Counted from the stretch's first letter, positions 1 through 9,133 are shown. The stretch: DNA of 64,000 nucleotides from Thiotrichaceae bacterium (GCA_011391085.1 JAABRD010000019.1:30894-94893); one strand, 5' to 3'. A program made the numbers and translations. Notes: generated from the letters alone by a model not told the origin.

Positions 1-393
1 AACCTCTCCTCCCCTGCACAATGGACCACGCTAGGCGTTGTAGTCTTCCTGGCCCTCTTGCTACACCTCAAAATCAGTAGAAAAGCGGCGCGAAGTGTTC
101 TCAAACAGTTCAAACGCAAGAAAGAGATTCCAGACGATTACACCCGCGACTGCGTCATCCGTGCCTTTCGGAAGAACACTTGCATGATGCGTTCCCTGTT
201 TGTCTGGCTGATTCAAGAACCCAAAGGCTGGTGCCAACGTTCTCGGCAACGCCTGCATGGTGTTTTAAATGACATTAACAGCTATGTGCAAGCGTCGAAC
301 AATCGCCTGACCAATCCCTCTGGCGAAAAAACCAAAGCTAAACCTGTGTCAACGACTCAGCAAACTCCGCCGCCTCATGTAGCGGCTGGTTAA
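1..393 (+). CDS. C-terminal part of an unknown membrane protein (5' end outside window)
   Basis: The frame is open from the first base of the window to a TAA at 391-393, so this is the 3' part of a longer gene. An internal TTG at 58 could be mistaken for a start. The visible 130 residues begin with about ten residues followed by a hydrophobic stretch (TTLGVVVFLALLLHL, roughly residues 9-23) that is probably the last membrane span. After it comes a basic, cysteine-containing cytoplasmic-type tail rich in Lys and Arg, with a Thr/Pro-rich end. I do not recognise the family. pbpC follows on the same strand, but 350 bp of repeats separate them, so an operon is not implied. Confidence 0.55.
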   Translation, partial: NLSSPAQWTTLGVVVFLALLLHLKISRKAARSVLKQFKRKKEIPDDYTRDCVIRAFRKNTCMMRSLFVWLIQEPKGWCQRSRQRLHGVLNDINSYVQASNNRLTNPSGEKTKAKPVSTTQQTPPPHVAAG

Positions 394-400
394 CTGGTAA

Positions 401-433
401 AGATTTGACAACTTTTCAAAAGTTGTCAAATCT
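401..433. repeat. 33-bp palindrome, gatttgacaac family
   Basis: A near-perfect inverted repeat with arms agatttgacaactttt / aaaagttgtcaaatct, eight bases after the stop codon of the preceding gene. The same palindrome recurs at 27153-27185, 29795-29827 and, slightly changed, at 44083-44116, each time close to a gene end. It could act as a bidirectional terminator or may simply be a dispersed repeat. Confidence 0.8.
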
Positions 434-448
434 CAATGTTGAAATGTT

Positions 449-541
449 GGAGTGGAGGCTTTAGCCGGTTGGCAGTAGGCGCACACCCACTTTTGATGTG
501 GGGGGTTATACCCACTGCCAGCCGGCTAAAGCCTCCACTCC
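449..541. repeat. Inverted-repeat element, 'ggctttagccgg' family
   Basis: About 26-bp terminal inverted repeats (ggagtggaggctttagccgg on the left, its complement on the right) enclose a short unrelated centre. This is the most common dispersed element in the window; related copies lie near 13531, 30380, 35117, 35199, 38253, 40698, 54958 and 58744. No coding capacity. Confidence 0.8.
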
Positions 542-555
542 AGCGTACCTTATTC

Positions 556-718
556 GGTAGTGATGCAATCTGGGTGATATTCATGGAGTTGCCCTCACCC
601 CCGGCCCCTCTCCCAGAGGGAGAGGCGAGTGTGGCGGAACCAACGGTTTTCTCCCCTCTCCCTCTGGGAGAGGGGCCGGGGGAGAGGGTAAACATATCAC
701 CCACATTGCATCACTACC
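556..718. mobile_element. MITE-like element with 'ggtagtgatgcaat' terminal inverted repeats
   Basis: The ends are about 25-bp inverted repeats (ggtagtgatgcaatctgggt on the left, complement on the right). The interior is itself a palindrome of ccctcaccccc / gggggagaggg type. Relatives with the same ends but different interiors are at 40504-40621, 41383-41547 and 54077-54187. The flanking eight bases (ccttattc and cattattc) agree at seven positions, which suggests a target duplication. It lies 28 bp upstream of the pbpC start, so it may carry or displace the pbpC promoter. Confidence 0.7.
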
Positions 719-745
719 CATTATTCACTATTCATTATATTCACT

Positions 746-2956
746 ATGCGCAAATTCCTACTTACCACTTTTACCCTTTTCCTCCTCGCCACCCTCCTCC
801 TCTTCTGGCAAACCACTCAACACCTGTTGCCACCTCCCAAAACCTTATCGGTGGCCCATACCGCAGTTCGCAAAGTCCAAATTTTAGACCGCCAGGCGAC
901 ACCGCTTACGATTACTTATCAAAATGATTGGAACCTCTATGACCATGTGCCTCTCCATGACATTCCAGAACGATTTCAACAAATTTTTATTGTAGCCGAA
1001 GACAAACGCTTCTTTGAACACCACGGCACCGATTGGCTGGCCCGGTTCAATGCCGTTTTCCAAAATCTCAAATTGTTTCGAAAAGTTCGCGGGGCCAGCA
1101 CTATTACAGAACAAACGGTACGAATGCTTTACCCACGTCCTAGAACCCTTTGGTCACGTTGGTTAGAAGGCTTCGAAGCCACCCAACTCGAAGACCATTT
1201 TTCCAAATCTGACATCTTAGAATTTTATCTCAACCAAGTTCCTTACTCCAGTCAACGACGTGGTGTGGTTCAAGCCGCCCGGTACTTTTTCGACCGTAGT
1301 TTAGATACCCTCAACCTCACCGAAATGATGGCACTGGCCATTATTGTCCGGGCCCCAGGTCGTCTGGACTTGCACAAGGGGACTACCCAAATTGAAAAAC
1401 CGTTGCAACGTTTGGCCCAACGTCTCCTCGAGTTAAATATCATCACGCCCGAAGAATATCAGGTAGCACAAACTACCCCTTTGCAACTTCGTCATGCGGA
1501 ACTCCCGATCAAGGCGACCCATTTTGTGCAATACCTGTATGCCTCGCAACCCCCAGACTATCTACAAAGTTCGGGACGTTTACAAACCACCTTAGATGCC
1601 AATTTGCAACGAACCGTGCAAGACATTTTGGATAAACGTATTCAAGACTTGCGTAACAAAGGCGTTCACAATGGCGCCGTGTTAGTCGTGGACCACCAGC
1701 CTCAAGAAGTTCTAGCCTGGGTAAACGGTGGTCTCTCCCTTGCAGATGTTCCCGGTAGCGACATTGATGCCGTCACCACGCCTCGGCAACCGGGGTCCAC
1801 CTTGAAACCTTTTGTATATGCCATGGCATTAGAAAAAGGGTGGACCGCTGCCACTCTCGTTGACGACGCGCCGCTTTCGATGCCGGTAGGAACAGGAATG
1901 CACAACTATCGTAACTACAGCCGTCAATATTACGGTCCCCTGCGCCTCCGCGACGCGCTGGGTAATTCCTTGAATACGCCAGCAGTCAGAACTGTTCAAT
2001 TTGTAGGTGCCTCTCACTTGCTACGCAGGTTACATACGATGGGTTTTCGTAGTTTAACTGCCGATGCCAATTTTTATGGTGACGGTCTGGCTTTAGGAAA
2101 CGGCAATGTGACCCTGTTTGAACTGGTGCAAGCCTATACCACTTTGGCTAACTTTGGCCAATTTCGTCCCCTCAAGTTGTTATCCAACGCCCCCAATTCG
2201 GTTCCTATAAAAATATTTTCCAAAGAAAACACTTCCATCATTGCCGACATCCTATCGGACCCAGAAGCCCGTAGCCTAGAATTTGGAAGAGGTGCGCTTC
2301 TCTCCCTGCCCGTGCAAACAGCCGTCAAAACCGGCACCTCGACAGATTACCGAGATGCTTGGGCCGTGGGCTTCAACCATCAATACACCGTAGGCGTTTG
2401 GTTAGGCAATCTGGACCAACAATCCATGTCCAGCGTCTCCGGCTCCTCTGGCGCCGCGTTGGTGTTACGGGCAGTTTTCGCGGAATTGACCCGCTTTGCC
2501 GAAACGCGGGGACTTTATTTGAGTCCTGAATTGATCAAAGTTCACATTTGTCGCACCACGGGATTACGTGTCACCCCAGAATCTCATTGCCCAACTCGTT
2601 ATGAATGGTTTGTTGCGGGTACAGAACCTTCGGCAGATTCCTCTTCCCTTCCGACGCCATCCGTTGTCCCGCCACTGCGTTTGAAACAACCTAACGAAGG
2701 GTTACAAATGGCTTTAGATCCACGTATTCCCGATGACCACGAAGCCTTTGCCTTGGTGCTGTCTGACACCCCTTTGGAAGAAACTGACTTGGTACAATGG
2801 CTAATAGATGGAGAAGTGATTGGCACCACGCCCGTCGACACCCGTCAGTTTTTATGGCCAGTTCAACGCGGCACTCACACCGCCCAAGCTAAAATCAAAC
2901 AGTCCCAAACGGATAGCACGTTGGTGACTCCACAAGTCACTTTTTATGTAAAATAA
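746..2956 (+). CDS. pbpC: Penicillin-binding protein 1C (bifunctional peptidoglycan synthase)
   Basis: Class A penicillin-binding protein: it polymerises glycan strands and cross-links peptides in the periplasm, anchored by one N-terminal membrane helix (residues about 4-21). The GT51 glycosyltransferase domain shows EDKRFFEHHG (residues 85-94) and GASTITEQ (116-123). The transpeptidase domain shows the catalytic STLK (Ser near 351), SLN near 408 and KTGTS near 528. The last 100 or so residues match the C-terminal domain typical of the 1C subgroup. The length of 736 residues is close to the usual 770. The ATG at 746 immediately precedes the hydrophobic signal-anchor; no good ribosome binding site is visible. 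Its role is known from the family; in E. coli PbpC is dispensable. Confidence 0.95.
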   Translation: MRKFLLTTFTLFLLATLLLFWQTTQHLLPPPKTLSVAHTAVRKVQILDRQATPLTITYQNDWNLYDHVPLHDIPERFQQIFIVAEDKRFFEHHGTDWLARFNAVFQNLKLFRKVRGASTITEQTVRMLYPRPRTLWSRWLEGFEATQLEDHFSKSDILEFYLNQVPYSSQRRGVVQAARYFFDRSLDTLNLTEMMALAIIVRAPGRLDLHKGTTQIEKPLQRLAQRLLELNIITPEEYQVAQTTPLQLRHAELPIKATHFVQYLYASQPPDYLQSSGRLQTTLDANLQRTVQDILDKRIQDLRNKGVHNGAVLVVDHQPQEVLAWVNGGLSLADVPGSDIDAVTTPRQPGSTLKPFVYAMALEKGWTAATLVDDAPLSMPVGTGMHNYRNYSRQYYGPLRLRDALGNSLNTPAVRTVQFVGASHLLRRLHTMGFRSLTADANFYGDGLALGNGNVTLFELVQAYTTLANFGQFRPLKLLSNAPNSVPIKIFSKENTSIIADILSDPEARSLEFGRGALLSLPVQTAVKTGTSTDYRDAWAVGFNHQYTVGVWLGNLDQQSMSSVSGSSGAALVLRAVFAELTRFAETRGLYLSPELIKVHICRTTGLRVTPESHCPTRYEWFVAGTEPSADSSSLPTPSVVPPLRLKQPNEGLQMALDPRIPDDHEAFALVLSDTPLEETDLVQWLIDGEVIGTTPVDTRQFLWPVQRGTHTAQAKIKQSQTDSTLVTPQVTFYVK

Positions 2957-2997
2957 CCAGTTGCAAAGATAATGGTTATGGGTTTTGGAGTATGGGT

Positions 2998-3157
2998 TTT
3001 GGAGTACGGAATTTATTCCGTTGGAATCCGGAATTTGTTCCACCTGAAACGGAATAAATTCCGTACTCCAACGGAATAAATTCCGTACTCCAACGGAATA
3101 AATTCCGTACTCCAACGGAATAAATTCCGTACTCCAACGGAATAAATTCCGGACTCC
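2998..3157. repeat. 22-bp direct tandem repeats, five units, within a larger palindrome
   Basis: Five head-to-tail 22-bp units at 3048-3069, 3070-3091, 3092-3113, 3114-3135 and 3136-3157. Each contains a self-complementary core (ggaataaattcc). The last differs by one base (ccggactcc in place of ccgtactcc). The left part, 2998-3047, carries the same core in inverted orientation. A single related palindrome lies at 4934-4959. There are no unique spacers, so this is not a CRISPR array. Confidence 0.9.
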
Positions 3158-3203
3158 AAAACCACCATACCATTACTTGTATAACACTACCAATTTTTAA
3201 ACC

Positions 3204-3800
3204 ATGAACCCTAAAATCGTCCTCGCCAGTTCCAATCCTGGCAAAGTTTTTGAATTTGCTCAAATTTTATCCACTTGCCAGTTAGAAGTCGTTCCTCAAG
3301 ACCAATTCCAAGTCCCAAACGTAGAAGAAACCGGTCTCACTTTTGTCGAAAACGCCCTCCTCAAGGCCCGTCAAGCGGCTAAATGCACGGGCTTACCTGC
3401 GATAGCAGATGACTCAGGAATCGAAGTAGATGCCCTGCACGGTGCCCCTGGTATTTACTCGGCCCGGTTCGCCGGCCCCAAAGCCACAGATGCGGATAAC
3501 AATGCCTTGTTACTAGACCGCTTGAAAGATGTTGCCGACTCTGACCGCACGGCCCGTTATCATTGTGTCATCGTCTATCTGCGTCATGCCGATGACCCGA
3601 TGCCACTGATATGTCATGGTTCTTGGGAAGGTCAAATTTTACAGGCACCCCGTGGCCAACATGGCTTTGGTTACGACCCTTTGTTCTATGTTCCTACCCA
3701 TCAGTGTAGTTCAGCAGAATTACCGCCTGAAGTGAAAAATCAACTGAGTCACCGGGCGCAGGCATTGCGGGCTTTGCAAAGGGCGTTGCAGTTGAGTTAA
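3204..3800 (+). CDS. rdgB: dITP/XTP pyrophosphatase (non-canonical purine NTP hydrolase)
   Basis: Hydrolyses dITP, XTP and ITP to the monophosphates, cleansing the nucleotide pool of deaminated purines. The 198 residues match the Ham1/RdgB family in length. The substrate-binding SSNPGK (9-14), the metal-site [11 protein letters not shown] (68-77), GFGYDPLF (154-161) and the C-terminal SHRAQAL (182-188) are all present. The ATG at 3204 begins the conserved first strand (PKIVLASSN), so the start is secure although the upstream region is AT-rich repeat without a clear ribosome binding site. It stands alone between two repeat blocks. Confidence 0.96.
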   Translation: MNPKIVLASSNPGKVFEFAQILSTCQLEVVPQDQFQVPNVEETGLTFVENALLKARQAAKCTGLPAIADDSGIEVDALHGAPGIYSARFAGPKATDADNNALLLDRLKDVADSDRTARYHCVIVYLRHADDPMPLICHGSWEGQILQAPRGQHGFGYDPLFYVPTHQCSSAELPPEVKNQLSHRAQALRALQRALQLS

Positions 3801-3805
3801 GATAT

Positions 3806-3880
3806 AGAAACTAAGTTTCTTACCACTTCAGCACAGAAACTAAGTTTCTTTAATAAACTTAGTTTATTACCACTTCAGTT
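3806..3880. repeat. Palindromic repeat, 'aaactaagtttctt' family
   Basis: Three copies of the core gaaactaagtttctt, or its shortened form, separated by taccacttcag. The family recurs with one changed base (ctgag for ctaag) in many other gaps, including 15531-15562, 18496-18580, 26082-26165, 45997-46026, 46980-47064 and 53375-53406. Confidence 0.75.
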
Positions 3881-3944
3881 CAAGTTTGGTGTAGGATGCT
3901 TCTTTATAGCAAACCATTTTTCATTAAACCCAGGAACCACGACT

Positions 3945-4925
3945 ATGCAATTTTTAGATGTCAAAACCGACTTTGCCTTTAAAAAAGTCTTTGGTAGTCC
4001 GCACTCCAAAGACCTTCTCATCAGTTTCTTAAACGCTCTGTTAGATGTGGGAGACTATCCTATTGTCGACTTAACCATTGTCGACCCTTATCAGATTCCC
4101 CTCATCGAAGGAATGAAAGACACCTTTGTGGATGTCAAGGCCGTGTTATCCAATGGTAGCCAGGTCATTATTGAAATGCAAGTGTTATCGGTAGAAATGG
4201 AAAAACGGGTGCTGTACAATGCTGCCAAAGCCTACTCGATGCAACTGCAACGTGGTCAACCGTACACCCTTCTCAACCCCGTGATAGCGTTGACGATCAC
4301 GGATTTTATTATGTTTCCTGAAGAGGAACTGAAATCGTTTATCCTCACTTATTTTAAATTGCTGGAAACGCGGCAGTTTATTGAATACAGCAATGATATT
4401 GAATTGGTCTTCGTAGAATTGCCGAAGTTTCAAAAGACCGAAGCGGAGTTAACCACTCTCACAGATAAATGGATTTACTTTGTCAAACATGCGGGGAGTT
4501 TAGAGATGATACCAACTCTGCTGGCCGTGGAACCGGACATTGCCCAAGCCTTTCAAATCGCCAATGAAGCCAGTTTGACCAAAGAGGAGTTAGAAGTTCA
4601 AGACAAGAAATTGCGGTGGATTGCCACGCAACGGCTGTTGCAAGAACAAGCGGGACAAGTGGAGGCGGCGGAACGTCGGATCCAACAGGCACAACAAGAA
4701 ATACAACAGGCTAAACAGGAGGCACAACAGGCCAAACAGGAAACACAACAGGCTAAACAGGAAGCACAGCAAGCCAGACTGGAAGCGCAACAAACGGCGC
4801 GGAAGATTGCCCAACAACTGTTCAAAACGGGTGCTGATTTGGCATTGATTCAACAAGTGACAGGCTTAGATTTGGTCGATTTAGAAAGGTTAATATCGAT
4901 ACCAGCAGAATCCAGTAAATCGTGA
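3945..4925 (+). CDS. Rpn-family PD-(D/E)XK nuclease / transposase-like protein
   Basis: The N-terminal sequence FLDVKTDFAFKKVFG and the spacing of FVDVKAVL (61-68) and IIEMQV (75-80) match the recombination-promoting nuclease (Rpn) family. The Asp and the Glu-X-Gln stand for the PD-(D/E)XK catalytic core. In E. coli, Rpn proteins are DNA endonucleases that promote RecA-independent recombination; many homologues are multicopy. From about residue 225 a Gln/Lys/Glu-rich coiled coil begins, built on a repeated QQAKQEA pattern (about 240-280), followed by a short helical tail (GADLALIQQVTGL). An AGGAA lies 11 bases before the ATG. At 326 residues it is normal for the family. The nuclease assignment follows from the family and has not been tested here. 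Confidence 0.85.
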   Translation: MQFLDVKTDFAFKKVFGSPHSKDLLISFLNALLDVGDYPIVDLTIVDPYQIPLIEGMKDTFVDVKAVLSNGSQVIIEMQVLSVEMEKRVLYNAAKAYSMQLQRGQPYTLLNPVIALTITDFIMFPEEELKSFILTYFKLLETRQFIEYSNDIELVFVELPKFQKTEAELTTLTDKWIYFVKHAGSLEMIPTLLAVEPDIAQAFQIANEASLTKEELEVQDKKLRWIATQRLLQEQAGQVEAAERRIQQAQQEIQQAKQEAQQAKQETQQAKQEAQQARLEAQQTARKIAQQLFKTGADLALIQQVTGLDLVDLERLISIPAESSKS

Positions 4926-4933
4926 CGAAGAAG

Positions 4934-4959
4934 GGAGTACGGAATTGATTCCGTACTCC
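4934..4959. repeat. 26-bp palindrome between convergent genes
   Basis: ggagtacggaattgattccg and its complement form a single palindrome related to the tandem array at 2998-3157. It lies between the convergent ends of the Rpn-type gene (4925) and mnmE (4971), where a hairpin could end transcription from both sides. Confidence 0.7.
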
Positions 4960-4970
4960 ATAATTATCTG

Positions 4971-6305
4971 TTATTTCCCAATACAAAACGTCGAAAAAAT
5001 GCGTCCCAGTAAATCTTCCGTCGTAACTTGTCCCGTGATTTCGCCCAAGGCTTGTTGCGCTTGTCGCAGTTCTTCCGCAAGCAGTTCGCTTTGATGTTCC
5101 TCCGCATGACGGAGGGCTATACGAAGAGCATTTTGAGTACGTTGTAACGCTTCCAAGTGGCGCCGCCGTGCTAAAAATGTTCCTTCCAGGTTGCTATGCA
5201 GTCCCATTTTTTCCTTCAAGAGTTGTTTAAGCAGATCAATGCCTTCTCCAGTTTTGGCCGATAGATACAACACGCCAGTGGCACCTCTTCCCGCCGGATG
5301 ACCCGTCAAGTCAATTTTATTGCGAATAATGAGAGGAGACATTGGTATTTGGATCAGTAATGGGGCTGGCACTTGGTCATCTGGATGACGATCATCAAGA
5401 AGTAAGATCACCAGGTCCGCTTCTTTGAGGGCAAGTTGAGTGCGGCGAATGCCTTCTTGTTCAATCAGGTCATCTGTCTCTCGTAACCCCGCGGTATCTG
5501 TGATATGTAGAGGCATTCCATCTAGTAGGATATGGTCGTGCACAATGTCGCGGGTCGTCCCAGGAATCGGGGTCACAATGGCCGTTTCGCGTCCTGCTAG
5601 ACAGTTGAGGAGACTGGATTTACCGACATTGGGTTCACCTACCAAGACGAGTCGCATCCCTTCTTTGAGGAGGTAGCCTTGCTGGGCTTGGTCAAAAATT
5701 GTCTGGAGTTGAGTTTGCAACGTTTCGATTTTCGTAATGACGTGACCTGTGGCCAGAAAATCAATGTCTTCATCGACAAAATCAATACTGGCTTCGATAT
5801 AGGTGCGTAACTCTGTCAGTTGTTCTACCAAGACGTGAATGTGTCGGGAAAACTCGCCTTGTAAAGAACGTAAGGCACACCGGGCCGCTTGAGTGGAAGT
5901 GCTATCAATAAGGTCCGCAATGGCTTCAGCTTGAGTGAGGTCCAATTTACCATTCAGAAAGGCCCGTTCTGAAAATTCACCGGGCCGGGCGAGACGGGCG
6001 CCTAAGAGGAGGAGAGTCTGAAGGAGTTGGTCGACAACGACAGGGCCACCGTGTCCTTGGAGTTCTAAGATGTCTTCACCCGTGAAGGAATGAGGGGCGG
6101 GGAAGTAGAGGGCGATACCTTGGTCTAGTAATTCACCTGTGGAGGAGGTAAAGGAGGAGAAGGTGGCATAACGAGGTTTGGGTAATCGACCCAGAAGGTG
6201 ATGGGCGAGTGCAGGGACTTGGGGACCTGAAACGCGGACCACGCCGATGCCTCCGCGTCCAGGGGGAGTAGCAATGGCAGCAATGGTGTCTTGAAGGTGA
6301 GTCAT
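4971..6305 (-). CDS. mnmE: tRNA uridine-5-carboxymethylaminomethyl modification GTPase MnmE
   Basis: With MnmG, MnmE makes the cmnm5 modification on the wobble uridine of certain tRNAs, using GTP hydrolysis and methylene-tetrahydrofolate. The N-terminal domain begins DTIAAIATPPGRGGIGVVR. The G-domain has the P-loop GEPNVGKSS (about 217-225), the DTAGLRE switch II and NKID. The protein ends in the diagnostic FCIGK with its catalytic cysteine. I use the ATG at 6305 (444 residues), which puts the conserved THLQDTIAAIA at the terminus. A TTG at 6320 would add five residues. It is convergent with the Rpn-type gene. Confidence 0.96.
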   Translation of the reverse strand: MTHLQDTIAAIATPPGRGGIGVVRVSGPQVPALAHHLLGRLPKPRYATFSSFTSSTGELLDQGIALYFPAPHSFTGEDILELQGHGGPVVVDQLLQTLLLLGARLARPGEFSERAFLNGKLDLTQAEAIADLIDSTSTQAARCALRSLQGEFSRHIHVLVEQLTELRTYIEASIDFVDEDIDFLATGHVITKIETLQTQLQTIFDQAQQGYLLKEGMRLVLVGEPNVGKSSLLNCLAGRETAIVTPIPGTTRDIVHDHILLDGMPLHITDTAGLRETDDLIEQEGIRRTQLALKEADLVILLLDDRHPDDQVPAPLLIQIPMSPLIIRNKIDLTGHPAGRGATGVLYLSAKTGEGIDLLKQLLKEKMGLHSNLEGTFLARRRHLEALQRTQNALRIALRHAEEHQSELLAEELRQAQQALGEITGQVTTEDLLGRIFSTFCIGK

Positions 6306-6357
6306 GTAAAGTTTGTCCAATCAGGTCCAGGAGTCCATGGACTCCTGAATATAAGTA

Positions 6358-6960
6358 TTATAACACTTTTTCACATTCTGTAAACAGTGTATCTAAAATC
6401 CCTAATAGCACTTCCAAATTTTGTAACGAAGCCGAGAATGGATGTTTGATAAATTGTTGCTTCTCCAGTTTAGCAAACTGCCACAGGTCGCCCGTAGTGA
6501 CTATCGCTAACACAGGAAGGTTGGCAGTACCATTGATTTTTTGGCAGACCACAGCTTGTAATAAAGCTTGCGTCCAACCATCCTCAAATTTTTCATTCTT
6601 AGCCTCCACGGTGAGGAGTAACGGTTTATAGACAGTTTTATAACCTGTTGGATGTTTAGCCGTCACCAGATAATCAGGAATCACCGTCAGGTCTTCCGCT
6701 TGAATCGCTACATGACTGAAGAGACTGAGATGTGGATGCTTTTTCCAGGCTTCTTTCAGGAACGGTACAATAATAAATTCGCACGCAAACGCTTCTTTGT
6801 CAGGTTCACCACGGTTGGCTATCGTAAAGCGTAGGTCTTGTTTAAACCACTCTGGAATCTGCACTGCTGGCGGTTGGTTAAAGTCAAGAAACTCGGCCAT
6901 TTGATAGTCTAAGTGATAATGCGTTAGAATATCTGGAACGTGATTAAAATTATGTGGCAT
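6358..6960 (-). CDS. Small PD-(D/E)XK nuclease-like protein of unknown role
   Basis: A 200-residue soluble protein. The order E61, IPDYLV (Asp96) and LLTVEAKNE (Glu119, Lys121), followed by a Gln-containing helix (ALLQAVVCQ, 132-140), fits the PD-(D/E)XK nuclease fold as seen in type I restriction N-terminal domains and in many uncharacterised cyanobacterial and sulfur-bacterial proteins. Upstream, aaaggag stands eight bases before the ATG at 6960, so the start is well supported. No methylase or specificity subunit is adjacent, so a restriction role is not indicated. It is codirectional with mnmE, 53 bp upstream of it. Function unknown. Confidence 0.7.
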   Translation of the reverse strand: MPHNFNHVPDILTHYHLDYQMAEFLDFNQPPAVQIPEWFKQDLRFTIANRGEPDKEAFACEFIIVPFLKEAWKKHPHLSLFSHVAIQAEDLTVIPDYLVTAKHPTGYKTVYKPLLLTVEAKNEKFEDGWTQALLQAVVCQKINGTANLPVLAIVTTGDLWQFAKLEKQQFIKHPFSASLQNLEVLLGILDTLFTECEKVL

Positions 6961-7029
6961 CGTAAATCTCCTTTAGCGGATTGAACAAATTTGATTGTAC
7001 CATCGCCAGGTGAGGTGAGGCAACATTTA

Positions 7030-7136
7030 TAGTAATATTCCCCTAAACCTAATACGATTCCCTAATCAGTAGGGTGCGTCCCACGCACCACCGTGGGCGA
7101 TGTGCGGTTTCAAACATGGTGCGTGGGACGCACCCT
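7030..7136. repeat. Fragment of a TA-target MITE followed by a 20-bp perfect inverted repeat
   Basis: tagtaatattcc at 7030-7041, with the next bases to about 7060, matches one end of the elements at 19968-20203 and 20348-20494, but the other end is missing. From 7071 to 7136 a second palindrome follows, with perfect 20-bp arms (agggtgcgtcccacgcacca, 7071-7090, and its complement at 7117-7136). It sits five bases beyond the stop codon of the minus-strand receptor gene, so it could serve as its terminator. Confidence 0.7.
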
Positions 7137-7141
7137 ACGGG

Positions 7142-9133
7142 CTAAAATCGATACTTAAACTGCACATAAAACGCCCTCTGTATTTCGTCTGCCATGACGA
7201 CTCCACCACTGATGCCGGATTCAAATTCACGATGTTGGTTATCAAATAGGTTACGTCCTCCCAAACTCATTTCAAAATAGGGCGCAGGTCGCCACCCGAA
7301 GCGGACGTCGAAACGGCTGTAACTGGCTGTATTTTGATTAGGTACTTCGCCGACATAGTACCAAGCGGTGTCCAGTTCAATTTGTTTGGAGAGAGTGAAC
7401 AAGGAACGCAATGTTGCTTCATGTTTAGGGCTGTCTCCTTCTTCAGAATGGCCTAACAGGGAACGACTTCCCGCATAGAGATGTAAGTTCATTCCCAAAT
7501 AGCTATACGTCCCCACTACTTTCCAAACGTCATTGATTTGCCAAGAGGTTGCCAATTCTACTCCATACGTTTCTCCATACAGTTGATTTTCATTCTGTAC
7601 CCAAAAAGTGGGCAGTGGCAAAGTATCTTGAAAATCTATCACCTCTGGCGTCCGTAACTTATCGTATTGATTATAAAACAAGCTGACATCCCATAACCAG
7701 TTTGGACTGGGATTGAAACGATAACCCAATTCATACGCCCGTAACTCTTCGGCTTGAAAGTGAGGATTGCCAGACAGAATGATTCTTGCCTGGTCTGGCA
7801 CCACGAGGATTAAATGCGCGTCTGCATCTGTACGCGACGGTGTGCGCACTGCCTTGGACGCAGCTATCCAAAGACTGTGACGGTCTTCCCAGTTCCATAA
7901 CAGGCGAACCGTGGGTTGTATTTCAAATCCTGAATAATTGTTATGTTCAAACTTGGAACCCAAGGTGAGACGCCCATGGTCAAATAATTTAAAGTCACCT
8001 TGGGCAAACACACTGACCAACGTATCCCTACGTTGGGTTGGCATATAGGTCATGGTCGGGGAATTGGTCATGTCATCCTTCGTCTGACGCAAATCCACAC
8101 CGGCTAAAAATTCCTGAGACTCGTTGGGACGCCAGTGATATTGAAAATCCACATCTAGTGTCCCGCGCCAATCTCCATAAGAAATTTCGTCACGGTTGGT
8201 CACATCATAATAGGTTTGCAAAATCATATCTCCATTCGAAACGTTGCGCTTCCAGCGTCCTAATACGTTGAAACCACTCAAATAAGTTTTATCGGTCACT
8301 AAGGTTGGCGCCGGCCTGGAAATAAACACCATTTGTTTAGCAAAGCCTGTATAAATGTCCCCTTGGAGAGTTAACGCATCTTGTTTAGTCGCTTCCCAAT
8401 CGATCCGAAATCCACCGTGTTTCAATTGCCAGTCATCCTGTTGGGTTTGCCCTTGTACATTGACCAGACCATCATGTTGATAAAATTTGCCAAAGACTCG
8501 ATAATCGAGGTCATGGTGCAGTTTGCCACCATGTCGCACCTCTGTAATCAGACGTTCTTGATTGCGCCCCACTTGAGTGGTTATCAAGGAACCAGACGTT
8601 TGATGGGCGGATTGAGTGATAATATTGATAACTCCGTTCACGGCATTGGCCCCCCATAACGAGGCCCCCGGTCCACGAATCACTTCAATACGTTCCACAT
8701 CTTCTATCAACGTATCTTGAACATCCCAATAAACTTCAGAACGTAATGGTGAATAGACACTGCGTCCATCGATCATAACCAGTAATTTGCTGGAAAACAT
8801 TCCATTGAAACCACGGGCACTGATAGCCCATTTATGGGCATCAATTCGGGCCACTTCTAAACCAGGCACCATCCGTAACGCTTCTGGAATACTAGTGACA
8901 CCGGCCCTACGCAGGTCTTCTTGAGTCATCACAAATAATGCCGCGGCAGTGTCCATCATCTTTTGTTCTTTGCGGGACGCCGAAGTGTAGGTCACGACTT
9001 TCACTTGTAGCAATTCTTCTATAGACAGTTCCGTATAATCTAAATTGTCTATGGGTTGCGCCCCAGCTATCGTGACATTCACAAGAATAGATAAAAGTGT
9101 TAAAAGAAATGAGGGGGTCAAATTATGTTTCAT
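7142..9133 (-). CDS. TonB-dependent outer-membrane receptor
   Basis: A 663-residue outer-membrane beta-barrel importer. A signal peptide (about residues 1-25, cleavage after AGA) is followed by a LSIEELLQVKVV segment common to this receptor group. The plug domain (about 58-165) includes ARGFNGMFSSKLLVMIDGR and VERIEVIRGPGASLWG, and the barrel ends in an aromatic residue (FKYRF). The ATG at 9133 is chosen because it begins the signal peptide; a TTG at 9181 would add 16 hydrophilic residues. The substrate cannot be read from sequence; siderophores, cobalamin and other large ligands are possible. The gene is divergent from hybrid kinase 1, and no transporter partners are adjacent. Confidence 0.9.
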   Translation of the reverse strand: MKHNLTPSFLLTLLSILVNVTIAGAQPIDNLDYTELSIEELLQVKVVTYTSASRKEQKMMDTAAALFVMTQEDLRRAGVTSIPEALRMVPGLEVARIDAHKWAISARGFNGMFSSKLLVMIDGRSVYSPLRSEVYWDVQDTLIEDVERIEVIRGPGASLWGANAVNGVINIITQSAHQTSGSLITTQVGRNQERLITEVRHGGKLHHDLDYRVFGKFYQHDGLVNVQGQTQQDDWQLKHGGFRIDWEATKQDALTLQGDIYTGFAKQMVFISRPAPTLVTDKTYLSGFNVLGRWKRNVSNGDMILQTYYDVTNRDEISYGDWRGTLDVDFQYHWRPNESQEFLAGVDLRQTKDDMTNSPTMTYMPTQRRDTLVSVFAQGDFKLFDHGRLTLGSKFEHNNYSGFEIQPTVRLLWNWEDRHSLWIAASKAVRTPSRTDADAHLILVVPDQARIILSGNPHFQAEELRAYELGYRFNPSPNWLWDVSLFYNQYDKLRTPEVIDFQDTLPLPTFWVQNENQLYGETYGVELATSWQINDVWKVVGTYSYLGMNLHLYAGSRSLLGHSEEGDSPKHEATLRSLFTLSKQIELDTAWYYVGEVPNQNTASYSRFDVRFGWRPAPYFEMSLGGRNLFDNQHREFESGISGGVVMADEIQRAFYVQFKYRF

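Noticed and set aside
436..927. 163-codon plus-strand frame upstream of pbpC
   Set aside because: It runs through two palindromic elements into the pbpC start in another frame; no protein-like features.
2998..3157. CRISPR array
   Set aside because: The 22-bp units are directly adjacent with no unique spacers, and no cas genes are present.
4598..4856. Cys/Leu-rich minus-strand frames at the end of the Rpn-type gene
   Set aside because: They are the antisense of the Gln/Lys coiled-coil codon repeats.
6358..6960. Part of a type I restriction system
   Set aside because: No helicase, specificity or methylase subunit gene adjoins it; only the nuclease-like core is seen.
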